A stretch of DNA of 64,000 nucleotides from Mytilus galloprovincialis (GCF_965363235.1 NC_134838.1:14478441-14542440); one strand, 5' to 3'; numbered from the stretch's first letter, positions 12,205 through 24,659 are shown. Made by a program: numbers and translations. Notes: generated by a model from the letters alone, not told the origin.

Positions 12205-13341
12205 CAGGGCCGTAACTACCTATGAGGCAGGGGCCTCCCCTGAATTTTCTTCACCAATTTTTTTTTAAGTAATAAAATAAGATATTGACAATATGTACAC
12301 GAAAAAAAATGAATTTATATTATAAACAACACAAGTTTACAGTTTTAACAGTGTTATCATGATACGTGGTATGTCTGTCGTTTTTCAGATTTTTGATCGA
12401 AAGTGAACCGTTTCAGTTACTTTTTTTTGTTTTTTCGTGTGGCCGTCCGTCTGTTATTCAGTATTGTGGGGGTCAGTATTCGTACGAGAACACATATGAA
12501 ACTTTGCTTTCGATAATTTTGAATAAAAACTTACCTATTCACATTTCTTTGGGGGGCTCATTTAAACAGAGGAAGTTCCTTTTGTATTGTGAATCTTTTA
12601 AGATATCGGAAATACGTTACCGGCTGAATCAGCTGTTGGATCGTTTTTTAAAGTCTCCCGATCGTATGAGAACATAATTTATGATCAATGCCTTAGTAGG
12701 TAAACACTCCCATTCGTTGTAGCAGGGACTTTCTATACTAAGTATATACTAGACTAGTATAGAAGTCCCTGGTTGTAGTTATATACATGTCTGTTCAGCT
12801 TTCAACAATATTGAAATCCAGTCAAGATCCTCGATAAAAAAAAAATTATCTTGCGTTCTATTATCTTGCTTTATATGTTTTTTGAACTTACCAGTTTCTA
12901 AAAAAATATCTTTAAATACAGATAATAATTGTTTGCATGAAAATTGCTCCAAGGATCAAGCAAAACTGATCTTTCTTAAAGTAAGGAAATCGAAGGAAGA
13001 CGGGTAATTTTTAGCCAAATCATTTGAGAAAAACTGAATCCGCGGTCACAATATATTTCATGTTAACAATTATAGGTCAAAAGTACGGCCTTCACGACGG
13101 AGCCTTGGCTCACCCGAATAGCAATCTCAGCTTGTTTTTGCATAAGTTTGAGTTGCTTCCAGGTTCAAGCAATACTGATGTTTCTTAAAGTAAGGAAATC
13201 GAAGGGAAACGGGTAATTTTTAGCCAATGACTGAGGGGAAAAAATCGGCGGGGGCTGCGCCCAACCCCCTATATTGGAGGCCTCATTCGGCGGCCCCCAT
13301 ACCCCTGCCTCCCCTGAATTCGAACCCTAGTTACGGCCCTG
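12205..13341. mobile_element. 1.1-kb CAGGGCCG-TIR DNA element
   Basis: Ends CAGGGCCGTAACTA and TAGTTACGGCCCTG are inverted, with related GAGGCAGGGG/CCCCTGCCTC just inside. ATTCG flanks both sides as a direct repeat. The terminus is hAT-like, but 8 bp would be expected. Two ~95-bp direct repeats (12952-13045, 13160-13255) share AAAGTAAGGAAATCGAAGG. A family B fragment and a 49-bp palindrome are nested inside. No transposase. Confidence 0.75.
12723..12771. mobile_element. 49-bp palindromic micro-element, 7-bp TSD GTTGTAG
   Basis: CAGGGACTTTCTATACTA opens it and TAGTATAGAAGTCCCTG closes it. GTTGTAG is repeated directly at 12716-12722 and 12772-12778. It is closely related to the 37-bp copy at 32521. 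Confidence 0.8.
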
Positions 13342-13530
13342 ATTCGTTATCATAAGGACGATCGATAAAAAATGGGATTGTTATCATTAGTTTAAAACAT
13401 GTTTGTTTCAATATTGAAAATTTTATATTGCAGATAAAATTATTGTTATGCGTGAATTTTATGTTGAACTATCTGATTCTTATTTCTCATGGCAATTAGT
13501 TGTCGTTACCTGCTAAAATTCTATCATAAT

Positions 13531-13700
13531 AAAATTGAGAATGGAAATGGGGAATGTGCCAAAGAGACAACAACCCGACCATAGAAAAAAATAACAGCAG
13601 AAGGTCACCAACAGGTCTTCAATGTAGCGAGAAATTCCCGCACCCGGAGGCGTCCTTCAGCTGGCCCCTAAACAAATATATACTAGTTTACCTTCTGAAA
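13531..13700 (+). repeat. Family A interspersed repeat
   Basis: TAAAATTGAGAATGGAAATG then GGGAATGTGCCAAAGAGACA, followed by the TTCAGCTGGCCCCTAAACAA block; compare 62140-62408. Confidence 0.75.
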
Positions 13701-13764
13701 ATCCTGAATCCTACACTATGTTTTATGTTCCCCATAACTTTTTTTTTTCTTCATTAAAGACTCT

Positions 13765-13845
13765 TTGAATTTTATTTTTTACCCACATACTGTTATATTT
13801 TACCCACATGCTGTTGTTTTTTACCCACATGCTGTTATTTTTTTC
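13765..13845 (+). repeat. About 25-bp tandem repeat, 3 copies
   Basis: TTTACCCACATGCTGTTATT-type units, three in a row. Confidence 0.8.
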
Positions 13846-14949
13846 CCTTTTATCTATAGCTATTATATCTGTGAATATAATGCTTTCGTCACCGGGGAAA
13901 ATGGATGACTTTAAGGGTTTAGTAAGAAGAGTCTGATGACTGATGGTGATATTGTTCACTGTCAAGGATTATACTATTTTTAGAACTTGAAGAATAAAGA
14001 CCAATAAAGTAAAATGTCAATCAATGTACAAACTGAGAATTAAATTGCATATCAAATCATGCTGATTTAAATCCTTGGTATAATTCACATTTCAGGGATT
14101 TTTTTGAACACATTTTCAACTACCATGATGTCGAAAGACATTCAAAGAATTACGACACAATCAGCGACTACTTTTGTCTAGTCATAATGTCACATCATGC
14201 TATTTTACTCGCTTTGACACTACGTTCTGTCGTTCAAATATCATGCAAAACCATAACTTTTTATCACAATCAAAAGCACAATCTGGAAACATACAATTCC
14301 TACCTTTTCTTTGTACGTTGTGGTACCTAATGTCTATAACGCATTTTTTTTTTTTTTTTAAATAATTCCCAAATTGTAAGAAATTCTTTACTTCACTGAA
14401 ACTAACCCAAAAATTAAATGCAGAAAAATGAAGTCATGCAGTAAAAATGAACACATTCTATGCTTGTTACAGAATGATAATCCCGGATTTCCTCGCTAAC
14501 GCTCGTATACTTAATCAGGAAGAAAGGGATTAATATCATTCTCTTACACATACTTTGAATTCCAGTGACAAGTGACCATTTACCTTTTTCACATAATAGC
14601 ATGTTTTTAAATATCATAATCAGAAAAGTAATTTATCTTCCAGCTCTAAAAACAGTATAATATTTGACAGTGAACATTATCAATTAAATTGAGAGTTGTT
14701 TGTTAAGTTTATTCTGGTCTACTAATATTTAATTTTGTTGATAATTTTATGAAGAGGATTGGACTCAGAACCTCAAGTTCATGACTTCAGTCCACTGAAC
14801 ACAGTACATCGGGAATAAAAAATCTCCCATGCTGAATTATTGAACTATTCGTTTCAGATTTCCAGTCTCAAGAGTTAGTTTGCATCAGTTTCATATTCAG
14901 AGTTCCAGACAGCCGACTCAGTCGATCACTGTCAGGTGAATCTTATCGT
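13846..14949. other. No gene seen
   Basis: AT-rich with a T-tract at 14345-14359; short ORFs only. Confidence 0.4.
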
Positions 14950-15240
14950 TTCAGTAACAAGAGAATAACGAGTAAACAAAGACTCACAAAACCAAAGGAC
15001 ATTTACATCAACAGTAATAAATAATAAATAAGAAACAACACGAACTCCACTAAAAACCGGGAGTGAAATCAGGTGCTCCGGAAGGGTAAGCATTTCCTGC
15101 AACGTATACGGCACCCGTCGTGTTATTTCTTTGTACAGTTCGATAATGATGGAAGGTTATTATGACTGAGGAAGAATATCAGATGTGATTTCCGACATAC
15201 TTTTGTAAAACTCATAATGGGAAATCAGCTCATGATGGCG
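14950..15240 (+). repeat. Family C interspersed repeat
   Basis: Shares TCAGGTGCTCCGGAAGGGTA and following GGCACCCGTCGTGTT with the copy at 18487-18835. Confidence 0.65.
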
Positions 15241-16349
15241 ACCGTAAAATTTCTTGAGTGACCTTGATTTGATTGATTCATAGCCCTGTCTTAGCAACTT
15301 TTGAGAAAGCAGTATTCATCGTCCAAGAGGCCATTCAGTAAGGCTTTTGTTGCACAACCTAACAAATTGCCAATTTCCCCCGTGACCAAATAAATGAATA
15401 ACAGAATTGTAATTGCCTTTTAAAATGTGCAGTATCTCCTATTGTTTTTGTTTGTTTGTTCGTTTAAGTTGCTAAATGGAAATAATAAGAAATGATTGTT
15501 TATACTCACACGTACTGAAAACACTTGCTACATGTGTGAAATCACACCGTACTACCTGACAATAATGCGTTTATCAGGATTTTATGTTATCTCCTTAAAT
15601 TGAAAATCTACATTCTAATATTCTAATAATACAACAGTCTGATTGTAAACATGGTTATCATTTGTTCGGGACTAATCTATTGGTTATTTAGTCCAAAAAA
15701 GGTGCATGTGTACCTTAAACGATAACCTATTTACAAATAACAAAGAATATCAAATACCGGTATCAAAATTTGTTTTGACATTACATTTGAAAACTAAGAA
15801 CGTCTTGAATAATGAAAAAATTATATACAAACAAACATCAAATCATTTTGAGAACGTCTGATAATTAGAGAAAGGAAATATTGATGATAAAAAAAAACCA
15901 AAAAAAGAACATTGTCATCATTTTAAAAATGTAGATTTTGTGCTTTTGTCATCTGAAACCTATTTCACAGTGATAGTGGAGTAAAACATTAAGTCGAATT
16001 AGTTGTATTTCTGGTCTGACCTTTTGAACCTATATAAACAATTATCTTGTGTTTATCAGTGATAAATATATTTCGTCTGGGTAAATAAGACAACTATTTA
16101 ACTTGCTTACTCATCTTCAAATATTACATAATGGATAAAAATAGAATCATCGTTCTTTCTTTCTTGAAGAACCTACATTTACAGGTTGTTTCTGCAACAC
16201 GCTCGCTTTCTGTTCTCTTACTTCCGCAGTGTTGATTTTTTTTAGTAATTGTTATATAACTGTATATATATATATTAGATATATACTTGCATATATAAAA
16301 TTTGAGCATAAAAAAGTGAAATGAGTAAAAAAATAAATAACTTTACCAT
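15241..16349. other. No gene seen
   Basis: AT-rich; a (TA)n run near 16260-16275. Confidence 0.4.
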
Positions 16350-16640
16350 AGAGCGGAAAACAGACAAGGCAACCAATAAGTCTTCAACTCAGAGAATAAA
16401 TCCCACACCCGGGAGCGGCCTTTAGCTGGCCCCTAAACAAAAATGAATAATAGTTCAGTAGAAATGGACGTCACACTGAACTCAAAAACATATAAATGAA
16501 CCAAAATTAAAAACAAGATTAACCAAGGCTATATATGTCATATATAAAGGTTCCTAACTTGAGACAAATGCATAACTGCAGCGGGGTTAAACATGTTTTT
16601 TGAGATTTCAACCCTCCCCTTATACATCTAGCGAATAGGG
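16350..16640 (+). repeat. Family A/B mosaic fragment
   Basis: CTTTAGCTGGCCCCTAAACA (family A) is followed by the B-interior GCGGGGTTAAACATG block. Confidence 0.6.
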
Positions 16641-17102
16641 ATCAAACCAACACACAGCAATACGCACAGTTTTAAAGTAGTCCGATTAACACGTTCTCAT
16701 CTAAAATTAGAAATTCTCATATGCCACTTAACTTATTTTTGTGTGAAAAGGCTACAACATTTGTGATTATTGATATATTTCGCGTTAAAAACTCACTGTA
16801 TAGCATTAATGATATTTGTTTGTCATCTTTTGGCAAGATTTGTGATCTTTCTTTGTAAATGCGAACCAAAATTTCATTATTTTATCATAAACCTTTTTCA
16901 TAGGATGCTAGAATGAACTTTTTTAACACCAAGGAAATAGTTCAAGTAAATAAACCCTAAAAAGATACTCATTCTGCATTTTTGTTATACTTTTATGTCA
17001 TTTTTGAAATATATACATAACATAGCATTTACCCATCTTTATTTCAGATGTTTCAATGAAAAGTATGCTAAACTAAGTCTTTTTTCTCTTACTTGTATTT
17101 GT

Positions 17103-17690
17103 CAGGTCTGTATGCCTGCATACCACCCTGGTGTATGCTAAAACCTCACTGTATGCATATACAAGTATTTTTCAGGTCTGTATACTAGCATACCGACCTG
17201 GTTAATGCTAAACTCTCACTCTATGCATATACTAGCATTTTACAGGTCTGTATGCTAGCATACCGACCTGGTTAATGTTAAACTCTCACTCTATGCACAT
17301 CCTAGTATTTGTCAGGTCTGTATGCTAGCATACCGACCTGGTGTATGTTTAACTCTCACTCTATGCATATACTAGTATTTTGCAGGTTTGTATGCTAGCA
17401 TACCGACCTGGTTAATGCTTATTTCTCACTCAATGCATATACTAGCATTTTTCAGGTCTGTATGCTAGCATACCGACCTGGTGTATGTTAAACTCTCACT
17501 CTATGCATATATACTAGTATTTGTCAGGTCTGTATGCTAGCATACCGACCTGGTGTATGTTAAACTCTCACTTTCTGCGTATATAAGTATGTGTCAGGTC
17601 TGTATTCCTGCATACAAATCTGGTGTATTTAGAACCTTATATATATTTTTTTTGGTATACTTAAGGTCTGTATGCCTGTATACGAACATG
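17103..17690 (+). repeat. 70-bp tandem array, about 9 copies
   Basis: CAGGTCTGTATGCTAGCATA starts recur at 17103, 17173, 17243, 17313, 17383, 17453, 17525 and 17595, with a decayed copy near 17663. Each unit has a TATGCTAGCATA palindrome. Weaker echoes (GTATGCCTGGATG, TTGCATACAACACTGG) continue to about 18.3 kb. Confidence 0.9.
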
Positions 17691-18486
17691 TGATATGTAA
17701 ACCGATTTTTTTATAACTTTGGCTTTTTTTTCTGCTAGGTACTTGTCGAGGTACTTGTTTGCCTGCATGGATTCTAAAATTTTATTCTGGATTGTATTGG
17801 CAAGTCTGTATGCCTGGATGCTAAGTATTTTCTGAGTAGTAACATTTCTTATTACCTGTTTATGTTTGCATACCTCCCTTAGAAAATAAGGAGATGTGTA
17901 TGATTGTGAAATGAAAAGGTCGAATTCCATGGATGTAAGGAATTACTTATGTATAGCCTTCAACTTCATTTGGATTTGAATTTCAAAGAAAGCTCTTTTA
18001 AAATTCTTAACTGCAACAGTCGGGGGTTTATTCTCGTATACCAACCCTCTTTTCAATAAACCCTTGTAAAACAATGGAATTCATGAGTTTGATTGTCGGC
18101 ATAACAACATATAATCCTATACCCATTGGAACATAAAAGTTTGCATATTTGTTTGACATTTTCAGTTCACGTTATTCTTGCATACAACACTGGTATACGG
18201 GGAAAATTTATTTTATTTTTCTTGCATGGATACCAATCTATGTTTTATTGAATTGCAGTCTTACATACATTCTAGTATTGTCAAACCAAGCTGGTGTTCA
18301 GTAAGCTTGTGTTATTGTGTATGGTTTGCCCCCAGTCTTAAATGTCTGCATATTTGGTGGCACAGTTTATTAGATATTAAGCAAGCTGAATGGTTTGCAT
18401 TCTAACCAGCCTTTATATTGTATTCATATTTTGAATTGCAAAACTATCATTTTTCATCATTCTCAAAGTTATAGACTGCAAGAGGG

Positions 18487-18835
18487 GCGAAAGATACCAG
18501 AGGAACAGTCAAACTCATAAATCGAAAATAAACTGACAACACCATGACATGAAATATACAAATTAAAATACACAAAAAACAGCATAGAAAAACAAACAAA
18601 GTCTGAGCAAAACGAAACCCTAACCAAAAACTAGGGATTATCTCAGGTGCTCTAGAAGGGTAAGCAGATACTGCTCCACATGTCCAACAGTGGCACCGTC
18701 GGGTTGCTCATGTTTTTACAAACCCGATAACTAGCTTTACACAGTAAGTCAAATTCATGAAAAGGGAAGGGGATTGTAGTTATGACGTGAGAAACATATC
18801 CGATATCATCTGTGAAATGGTTGTTCCATAACGGT
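18487..18835 (+). repeat. Family C interspersed repeat
   Basis: AGGGGCGAAAGATACCAGAG start, TCAGGTGCTCTAGAAGGGTA middle; second copy at 14950. Confidence 0.65.
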
Positions 18836-20190
18836 CAACCAACTATATATACTATGGTAACAATTATGTATTATACTGGAGTTGTAAAAACAAATCCTTC
18901 AACCAGGAAAGCCAAAGAATTGATGCCTTTTCTAGTGAAGCCATGCATACATTATTAGCAGGAACAGCAAAAAGACTGGTGTTGTTCATTGGTGTCATAG
19001 TTTTCTAGGAAGGCATTGGTTTAACCTATCCAGTCACTAAGAAGTGTTACAATTAAATTCATAAGCAACACATAAATAGTTACATGAAAGGTATAGCCAA
19101 TGTTTGAAAAATGCTGAAACGAGAAATGGAAACTACATATTATATACATATATATATGCGAGTAAATATTTTACACTTCACAAATTTAACATTGATGTGG
19201 CGTGGTCAACTACATCAAAGATTTGATGGTCAATTATACTTAATTTGTTGAAGATCTTGCATCTTGATTATTAAATGTGACAGTTTGTACGGTACATGAG
19301 TTGCACAGTAGAAATGTAATAACATTTGGACGTTTATCAAACCAAGGTTTAATCTAATTTAAGGACAGCGGTTCATAGCACGATTTTGTAAGAAACTTTT
19401 TGTATTGATCACTTATATTGGTGTAGTAGCTTGAAGTAACAATTAAGTTGCGATATAGATTGTAATGAAGTAACATGTTGTTTTATAGAGTTGGAACTAA
19501 GTAACGTTTTGTATTGGAATTTATAACTGTGAACCTGGATTGTGAACCTTTTAAATATATCATATATACATGTACTTTTATATGATTAAACATGTGAACA
19601 GTCAGTATTTCCTTGTGTAAACGGGCAAGAAGGATTAGATCCCAGATACATATATCCAAAGTAATGACTGTCAAAAATACACAGAACAAAGACCCGTTTA
19701 GCGTTACATTTATATCACAATTACTGATTTTAAAGTTTATATGAACTAAGGGTTCTTTATAGTGGTTCTCTTGAAAAACAAATTGTCGCCATGCATGTGA
19801 TTGATTGAAGATCAATGAAATATGTAATTTCCTTAGTAACATTCATATTTCCAATTTGAATACTCTTGAAATGTGCTGTTCTAATCCTTTTGCAATAAAT
19901 TTATGTATAATTTGTTTGAATTACATCTTTTCTAAAAAAAAAACAACTAAAAAGCTAAACAAAAGACGGTCAAAGCTACGTTTTCTTTTTCATTGTATAC
20001 ATGCTAGTAGTCAGCTATTAAAATTGTAACTAACACGTAATAATATGTAGATTTATAAAAAGTTTGCCAATGAAATCTCCTTGTTTTATTGGTCATTAAC
20101 AATACAGGGATGAATCTTAGTGCTATTGTTGTAACATTAAGGGGCTTTATCACAACTATTAGTGAAATAAAGTATCTGAAGTATCTTAAA
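18836..20190. other. No gene supported
   Basis: A 119-codon minus-strand ORF (19483-19842) has no recognisable domain and is probably chance. Confidence 0.35.
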
Positions 20191-20656
20191 ACAAGAATGT
20201 GTCCATAGTTAATAGTACACAGATGCCCCACTCGCACTATCATATACTATGTTCAGTGGACCATGAAATTGGGGTCAAAACTTTAATTTGGAATTAAAAT
20301 TAGAAAGATCATATCATAGGGAACATGTGTACTAAGTTTCAAGTTGATGTAACTTTGACTTCATCAAAAACTACCTTGACCAAAAACTTTAACCTGAACT
20401 TTGCACTATCATTTTCTATGTTCAGTGAACCATGAAATTGGGGTCAAAAATATAATTTGGCATTAAAATTAGAAAGATCATATCATGGGGAACATGTGTA
20501 TCAAGTTTCAAGTTGATTGGACTTCAGCTTCATCAAAAACTACCTCGACCAAAAACTTTAACCTGAAGCGAACGGACGCACAGACGGACGGACGAACAAA
20601 CGGAGGCACAGACCAGAAAACATAATGCCCCTCTACTATCGTAGGTGGGGCATAAA
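20191..20656 (+). mobile_element. Core-repeat element family D, copy 1 (two cores)
   Basis: ACAAGAATGTGTCC opens it. Two ~165-bp cores (TTCAGTGGACCATGAAATTG...) are followed by a CGGACGCACAGACGGACGG tract. It closes with GGGGCATAAAAA, whose GGGGCAT pairs with an ATGCCCC just upstream. Confidence 0.75.
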
Positions 20657-20704
20657 AAGATGTTCATAAATTACCCTGTTACAGTATTGATTTAAACAGT
20701 CTAG

Positions 20705-20860
20705 TGGCGGATTAAGATATTTTCATAAAGGGGGAGGGGGTTCCAGCCAAGGTTCAGTGATTCCTATATAATCAACCAAATGTTTCCCACAAAAAGTGGG
20801 CGGGGGGGTGGGGGGGTGGGGGGGTGGGGGGCAGGTACCCTTTGTATCCGCCTATGGGAC
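20705..20860. mobile_element. Short GGCGGAT-ended element with G-quadruplex tract
   Basis: TAGTGGCGGATTAAG and ATCCGCCTATG are rough inverted ends. The interior ends in runs of seven G separated by single T (20802-20832), a strong G4 motif on the plus strand. Confidence 0.5.
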
Positions 20861-21636
20861 CCAACATGAAAAATAAGAAATGATAATGTATAGCAAAACA
20901 ATTTACGAAAAAGAAAAACGGAAAAATATGAACCAATGAAAACTTCAATAGTCAGGCTCCTGACTTGGGACAGGCATATAAAGACTATATAGTGTGGCCG
21001 GTTTTAACATGTGAGCGCTCAGCTTCCCCCTTTTTTTTTTTACCTGGGAAAGGGGGATGAGATAGGGAGGGCACTGCGTGACTTCTTTAGAGATGGACGC
21101 TTCAGTACTGTTTCCCTCAATAAATCAACTAAAGTTTTTCCACAAAGCACTGGCATAGCACCCCCTCAGATTCCACCTCTTGTATGTGTACGTACTACAT
21201 GTTCAAGCCGACCTCCAAAAAAGAGGGTGTTAATGAAATCGTGAAAAATGTACAAAAACAGCTAGGTTTACGTACCATAAATACATCCGACATTCTGTTT
21301 TGCTTCTGGTTTATTCAAATCAAGATAATAGAGCGTATTTTTGTCCATTTTCTTCTCCGTGAGGGGAACTCCTTCATGAGGGTTTGGATGGGGTTAAATG
21401 ATTAGAGAATAATGCCCTTAAAACATGAAGATTAGAGAATAACGGGCAAAAAAAATAAAGATTAGAGAAATGCCTGGTCTAAAAATATAATGAATATTGA
21501 ATAATTAATAAAAGAAAACGCTAAAAATTAAGTGTTTACAGAATTTTCCTTCTTAACATTTAAAGAAAATTATCATGGTAAAAACATAAAAGTGAAAACA
21601 AACTTGGTAAACCTTTTTTGGTTTCGTGATAACAGA

Positions 21637-21668
21637 CTGATGAGTCTTTTGTAGACGAAACGCGCGTC
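21637..21668 (+). ncRNA. Hammerhead ribozyme core (type I, minimal stem III)
   Basis: The strand reads CTGATGA, a GTCT/AGAC stem II with a short loop, GAAA, then C-GCGC-GTC. That leaves a two-base-pair stem III with a GCGC loop and cleavage expected after GTC (21668). Minimal hammerheads of this type are known from Penelope-like retroelements and small circular RNAs of bivalves. The 3' side of stem I (TGGCGT) is present, but the 5' side (AACAGA) pairs poorly, so activity is doubtful. Confidence 0.7.
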
Positions 21669-22119
21669 TGGCGTATATACTAAATTTAGTCCTGGTATGT
21701 ATGATGAGTTTAATAAAAGCTATTAATAACATGAATTATTTAAATAGATATTATAAAAACATATATGATCATCTATTGAGGATTTACATTTCATTTGGCA
21801 TTGAACAGCATATTATAAATTATAAACCTGACAGACAAAATAATTATTGTTCGTGATCACTAATAAGCAGTGCCGAAGGAAAGATTTATTACTGAGAGGG
21901 GACACAATGTAAATTGAAATATAAATAAATTCAAGGATTATTGCATGTATTTCTACGGGCCTGTCAAGTAGGCTAAGATCAAACAATGCTAGGTCAGGTC
22001 GTGTTAAAAGGGCCACTGTTAGATTAGACTTGTAAGAGACGTGTAAGGACATTTTATTGTTGTATAATTGTTCATATATGTTAACTCAAAAAAGGCACAA
22101 TGAAACTGTATTGTCATTT

Positions 22120-22262
22120 GGGAGCCTTTTATAGCTGACTATGCGGTATTGGCTTCGCTCATTGTTGAATGCCGTACAGTGACCCAAAGTTATTGATTTC
22201 TGTGTCATTTGGTCTCTTTTAAAGAGTTGTCTCATTGGCAATTACACCACATCTTCTTTTTT
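22120..22262 (-). repeat. Family B fragment
   Basis: GGCAATTACACCACATCTTC and TATAGCTGACTATGCGGTAT are the reverse complement of the family B start. Confidence 0.7.
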
Positions 22263-23150
22263 TATATGAAGTCAAAATCACTGGAAAGAACTGATGAGAA
22301 CTTGGACTTGTTACTTCAAGGAACTAGCACTTAAATCATGCAGAACAATACACATCAACACGTCATTGTTGAGAAACAAATGAAAACCTTGCTTTTGTTT
22401 GGAAATCACCGTTCTCATTCATTTAAAAGAATGTTTTTTACTCCTTTTTTTTTTTTAGAGATTAAAGAAAACTGGGGAAAAAAATCACTTTTAAAGAATA
22501 GACTTATTTTTTGAAGATTAGAGAAAAAAGGGGTGAAAATTAAATGTTTACAGAATAACAGACCCCCCCATCCAGACCCTCCTTCATTGATCTTTCAAAT
22601 TGTTTACATTTATAAATGACGTCATCTAGATGGAGTGCGTGACTCCGCAGATAAATAGTCCTTTTTCTTTGACTTTTTAGTAATTACCAATACCAAGTAT
22701 AAACAAAACAGGTTGTTTTGTAATCAATTGCTATTATTTTAATTAAGTGTACTGGTAAAGTAACTTGTGTAAGTCAAGGCTATCCGTCTATATCCCTCCG
22801 CCTTACGTCATGCAGAAGGTCCCTGACGTCATATAAATTTTTGTCAACAACTTCGAACCTTGTACAAATTATGATCGCCTCATTTTTCCGTAATTTTAAT
22901 TTGCAAACAAAACAGATAACTGTCAGGTCAATAAAGCGATCATAGTTATGGAACTTGAGAATTGGTTTTCATTTATAGATTTACAACAGTGAACGCTTTA
23001 CCGGTTTGCCTTGCAAATTAACGCTTTTCTGTTTACCAACGGGAGAAAATAAAAAGGTCAGTGGTAGGCTTTTAGTTTAAAAAAAAACTCGAAATCGGCA
23101 ATAAAGTAAAACCACAACTAGGTGACGCAAAGGATTTTTTTGAATACCCA

Positions 23151-23445
23151 GGTTCGTATGCTATCATACAGACCTGTGAAATACAACATCTGATTCAATA
23201 TTTGCTGTTCTGCATACACCAGGTGCGTATGCTAGCATACATACCTGAGAAATGCAATGTATTAATTAAATGTAGACATTAGCATACACCAGGTACGTAT
23301 GCTAGCATACAGGCCTGAGAAATGCAATGTATTAAATGTAGACATTAGCATACACCAGGTACGTATGCTAGCATACAGGCCTGAGAAATGCAAGTTAATT
23401 TATTACAATTCAGTTCAGCATACACCAGGTGTTAAATATGCCAGA
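23151..23445 (-). repeat. 70-bp tandem array, inverted partner (about 4-5 copies)
   Basis: GGTACGTATGCTAGCATACA-type units at 23151, 23222, 23292, 23358 and a partial at 23428. On the minus strand these match the 17.1-kb array units, with the same ~70-bp period. Confidence 0.85.
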
Positions 23446-23606
23446 TTCACGATTTCCAAGTGCTTGATAAAATAAAAATGTGTTTTTTCCTTTATTTTTC
23501 TCGTTTTTGCACAAGTTTGTCTTATGAGCAATAATTCGACTATTTGAGTACGAATTATGACAAATTACCGTTAGTGAGAATTTCTAATTTTAGATGAGAA
23601 CGTGTT

Positions 23607-24655
23607 GATTCCAAAGCAAAATGACAATGATTAATATAGGTTTACAAACAGTTCCTGACATGTCAGCCCGATTCACAGGACCATTTAAGTATCGAAAGAT
23701 TATGTTTTCATCATATGAAAATCAAGCATACTCCCTCCCTTTACAGTTTAGTATCATGACTTTGAGGTGTGCATGTTTGTCTGACAAGGTTCATGTGACC
23801 ATGAACTCATTTTCATGAACCAATGTCAATGTTAAGTTTATGTGATACCTGTTGCAGAACCTTTATCATAACTTTTTTTACATGAACTTAAATTATGATC
23901 AGAAAAGCAGGATTGAGATTTCAGCGCTTTAATCTTGCTTGGGAAAATCTTTTTTTTAATTGTGAAATGTGATAATTTTTATGCATTTATATCGTTAAAA
24001 ATGTCAAGATTTCCACATTATTTAATTTGAAGCATGGAAAAAAAAATATCATGATTTAAATTATTTAGTCAAATAAAGTTTGTGGACCTACACTTTGTAT
24101 TCTGGAACCGCTATATAACAATACAAATCAAATGTGTTTTAAGAATTTAATGTAAGTAAAATCCCAATGGCTCTTATGATTCTAGGTTGATTGTTTCTTC
24201 TGACAGTTTTTTCATTTCCTCTTCAATAAATTCTACAATGAAAGAATGATGGACTACTTGTATAATCATTTCCTTATAATGCACAATGTATGTGTGTTGT
24301 AGTCGTCAATATCATACCAGTTTGGAATATGGTTGGTAAACGGGTTTAAACCCCAGTATGTGTGTGTCTCTTGAACTTAGCAAAGACCGAATTCTAAAAC
24401 ATATACAATGGTCTGAAGTGAGGATTCTTTATTTTTTGGTGGTCAATATTTCTGTAGTATTAGGTTGTTATTCTCTGCTCTGTAAATACCAACAAGACTG
24501 TCATTTTATAGACAATAGTTGAAATAATGGCCTTTTGAAAAGGGTTTTTATTCGAAAGCGCCGATACTTTTGATTATCGATACTTTGCAGTCTAAAACTA
24601 TTTTTTAGAAGTGTTCGATATTATAAATAACGTCGTCATGGATACCAGAATTATA
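23607..24655. other. No gene seen
   Basis: AT-rich; short ORFs only. Confidence 0.4.
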
Positions 24656-24659
24656 AAAA

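Larger units (their letters stand above)
21378..22581. mobile_element. 1.2-kb G-rich-TIR element, TSD CTTCAT
   Basis: Ends GAGGGTTTGGATGGGG and CCCCATCCAGACCCTC are inverted and flanked by CTTCAT (21372-21377, 22582-22587). Subterminal GATTAGAGAATAA words repeat. A hammerhead fragment and a family B fragment are nested within. Confidence 0.75.
16688..23606. mobile_element. 6.9-kb block with 32-bp TIRs and mirrored 70-bp arrays
   Basis: Segments 16688-16719 and 23575-23606 are exact 32-bp reverse complements beginning AACACGTTCTCATC. GATT is repeated outside both ends (16684-16687, 23607-23610). Just inside each end lie 70-bp-period arrays in opposite orientation (17103-17690 and 23151-23445). 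The middle holds nested insertions (families C, D and others) but no recognisable transposase. I read it as an old, large non-autonomous or gutted DNA transposon. Confidence 0.6.

Noticed and set aside
17103-17690. CRISPR array
   Set aside because: Regular 70-bp tandem units without unique spacers; eukaryotic context.
19483-19842. 119-codon minus-strand ORF
   Set aside because: No recognisable motif; lies within a decayed repeat block.
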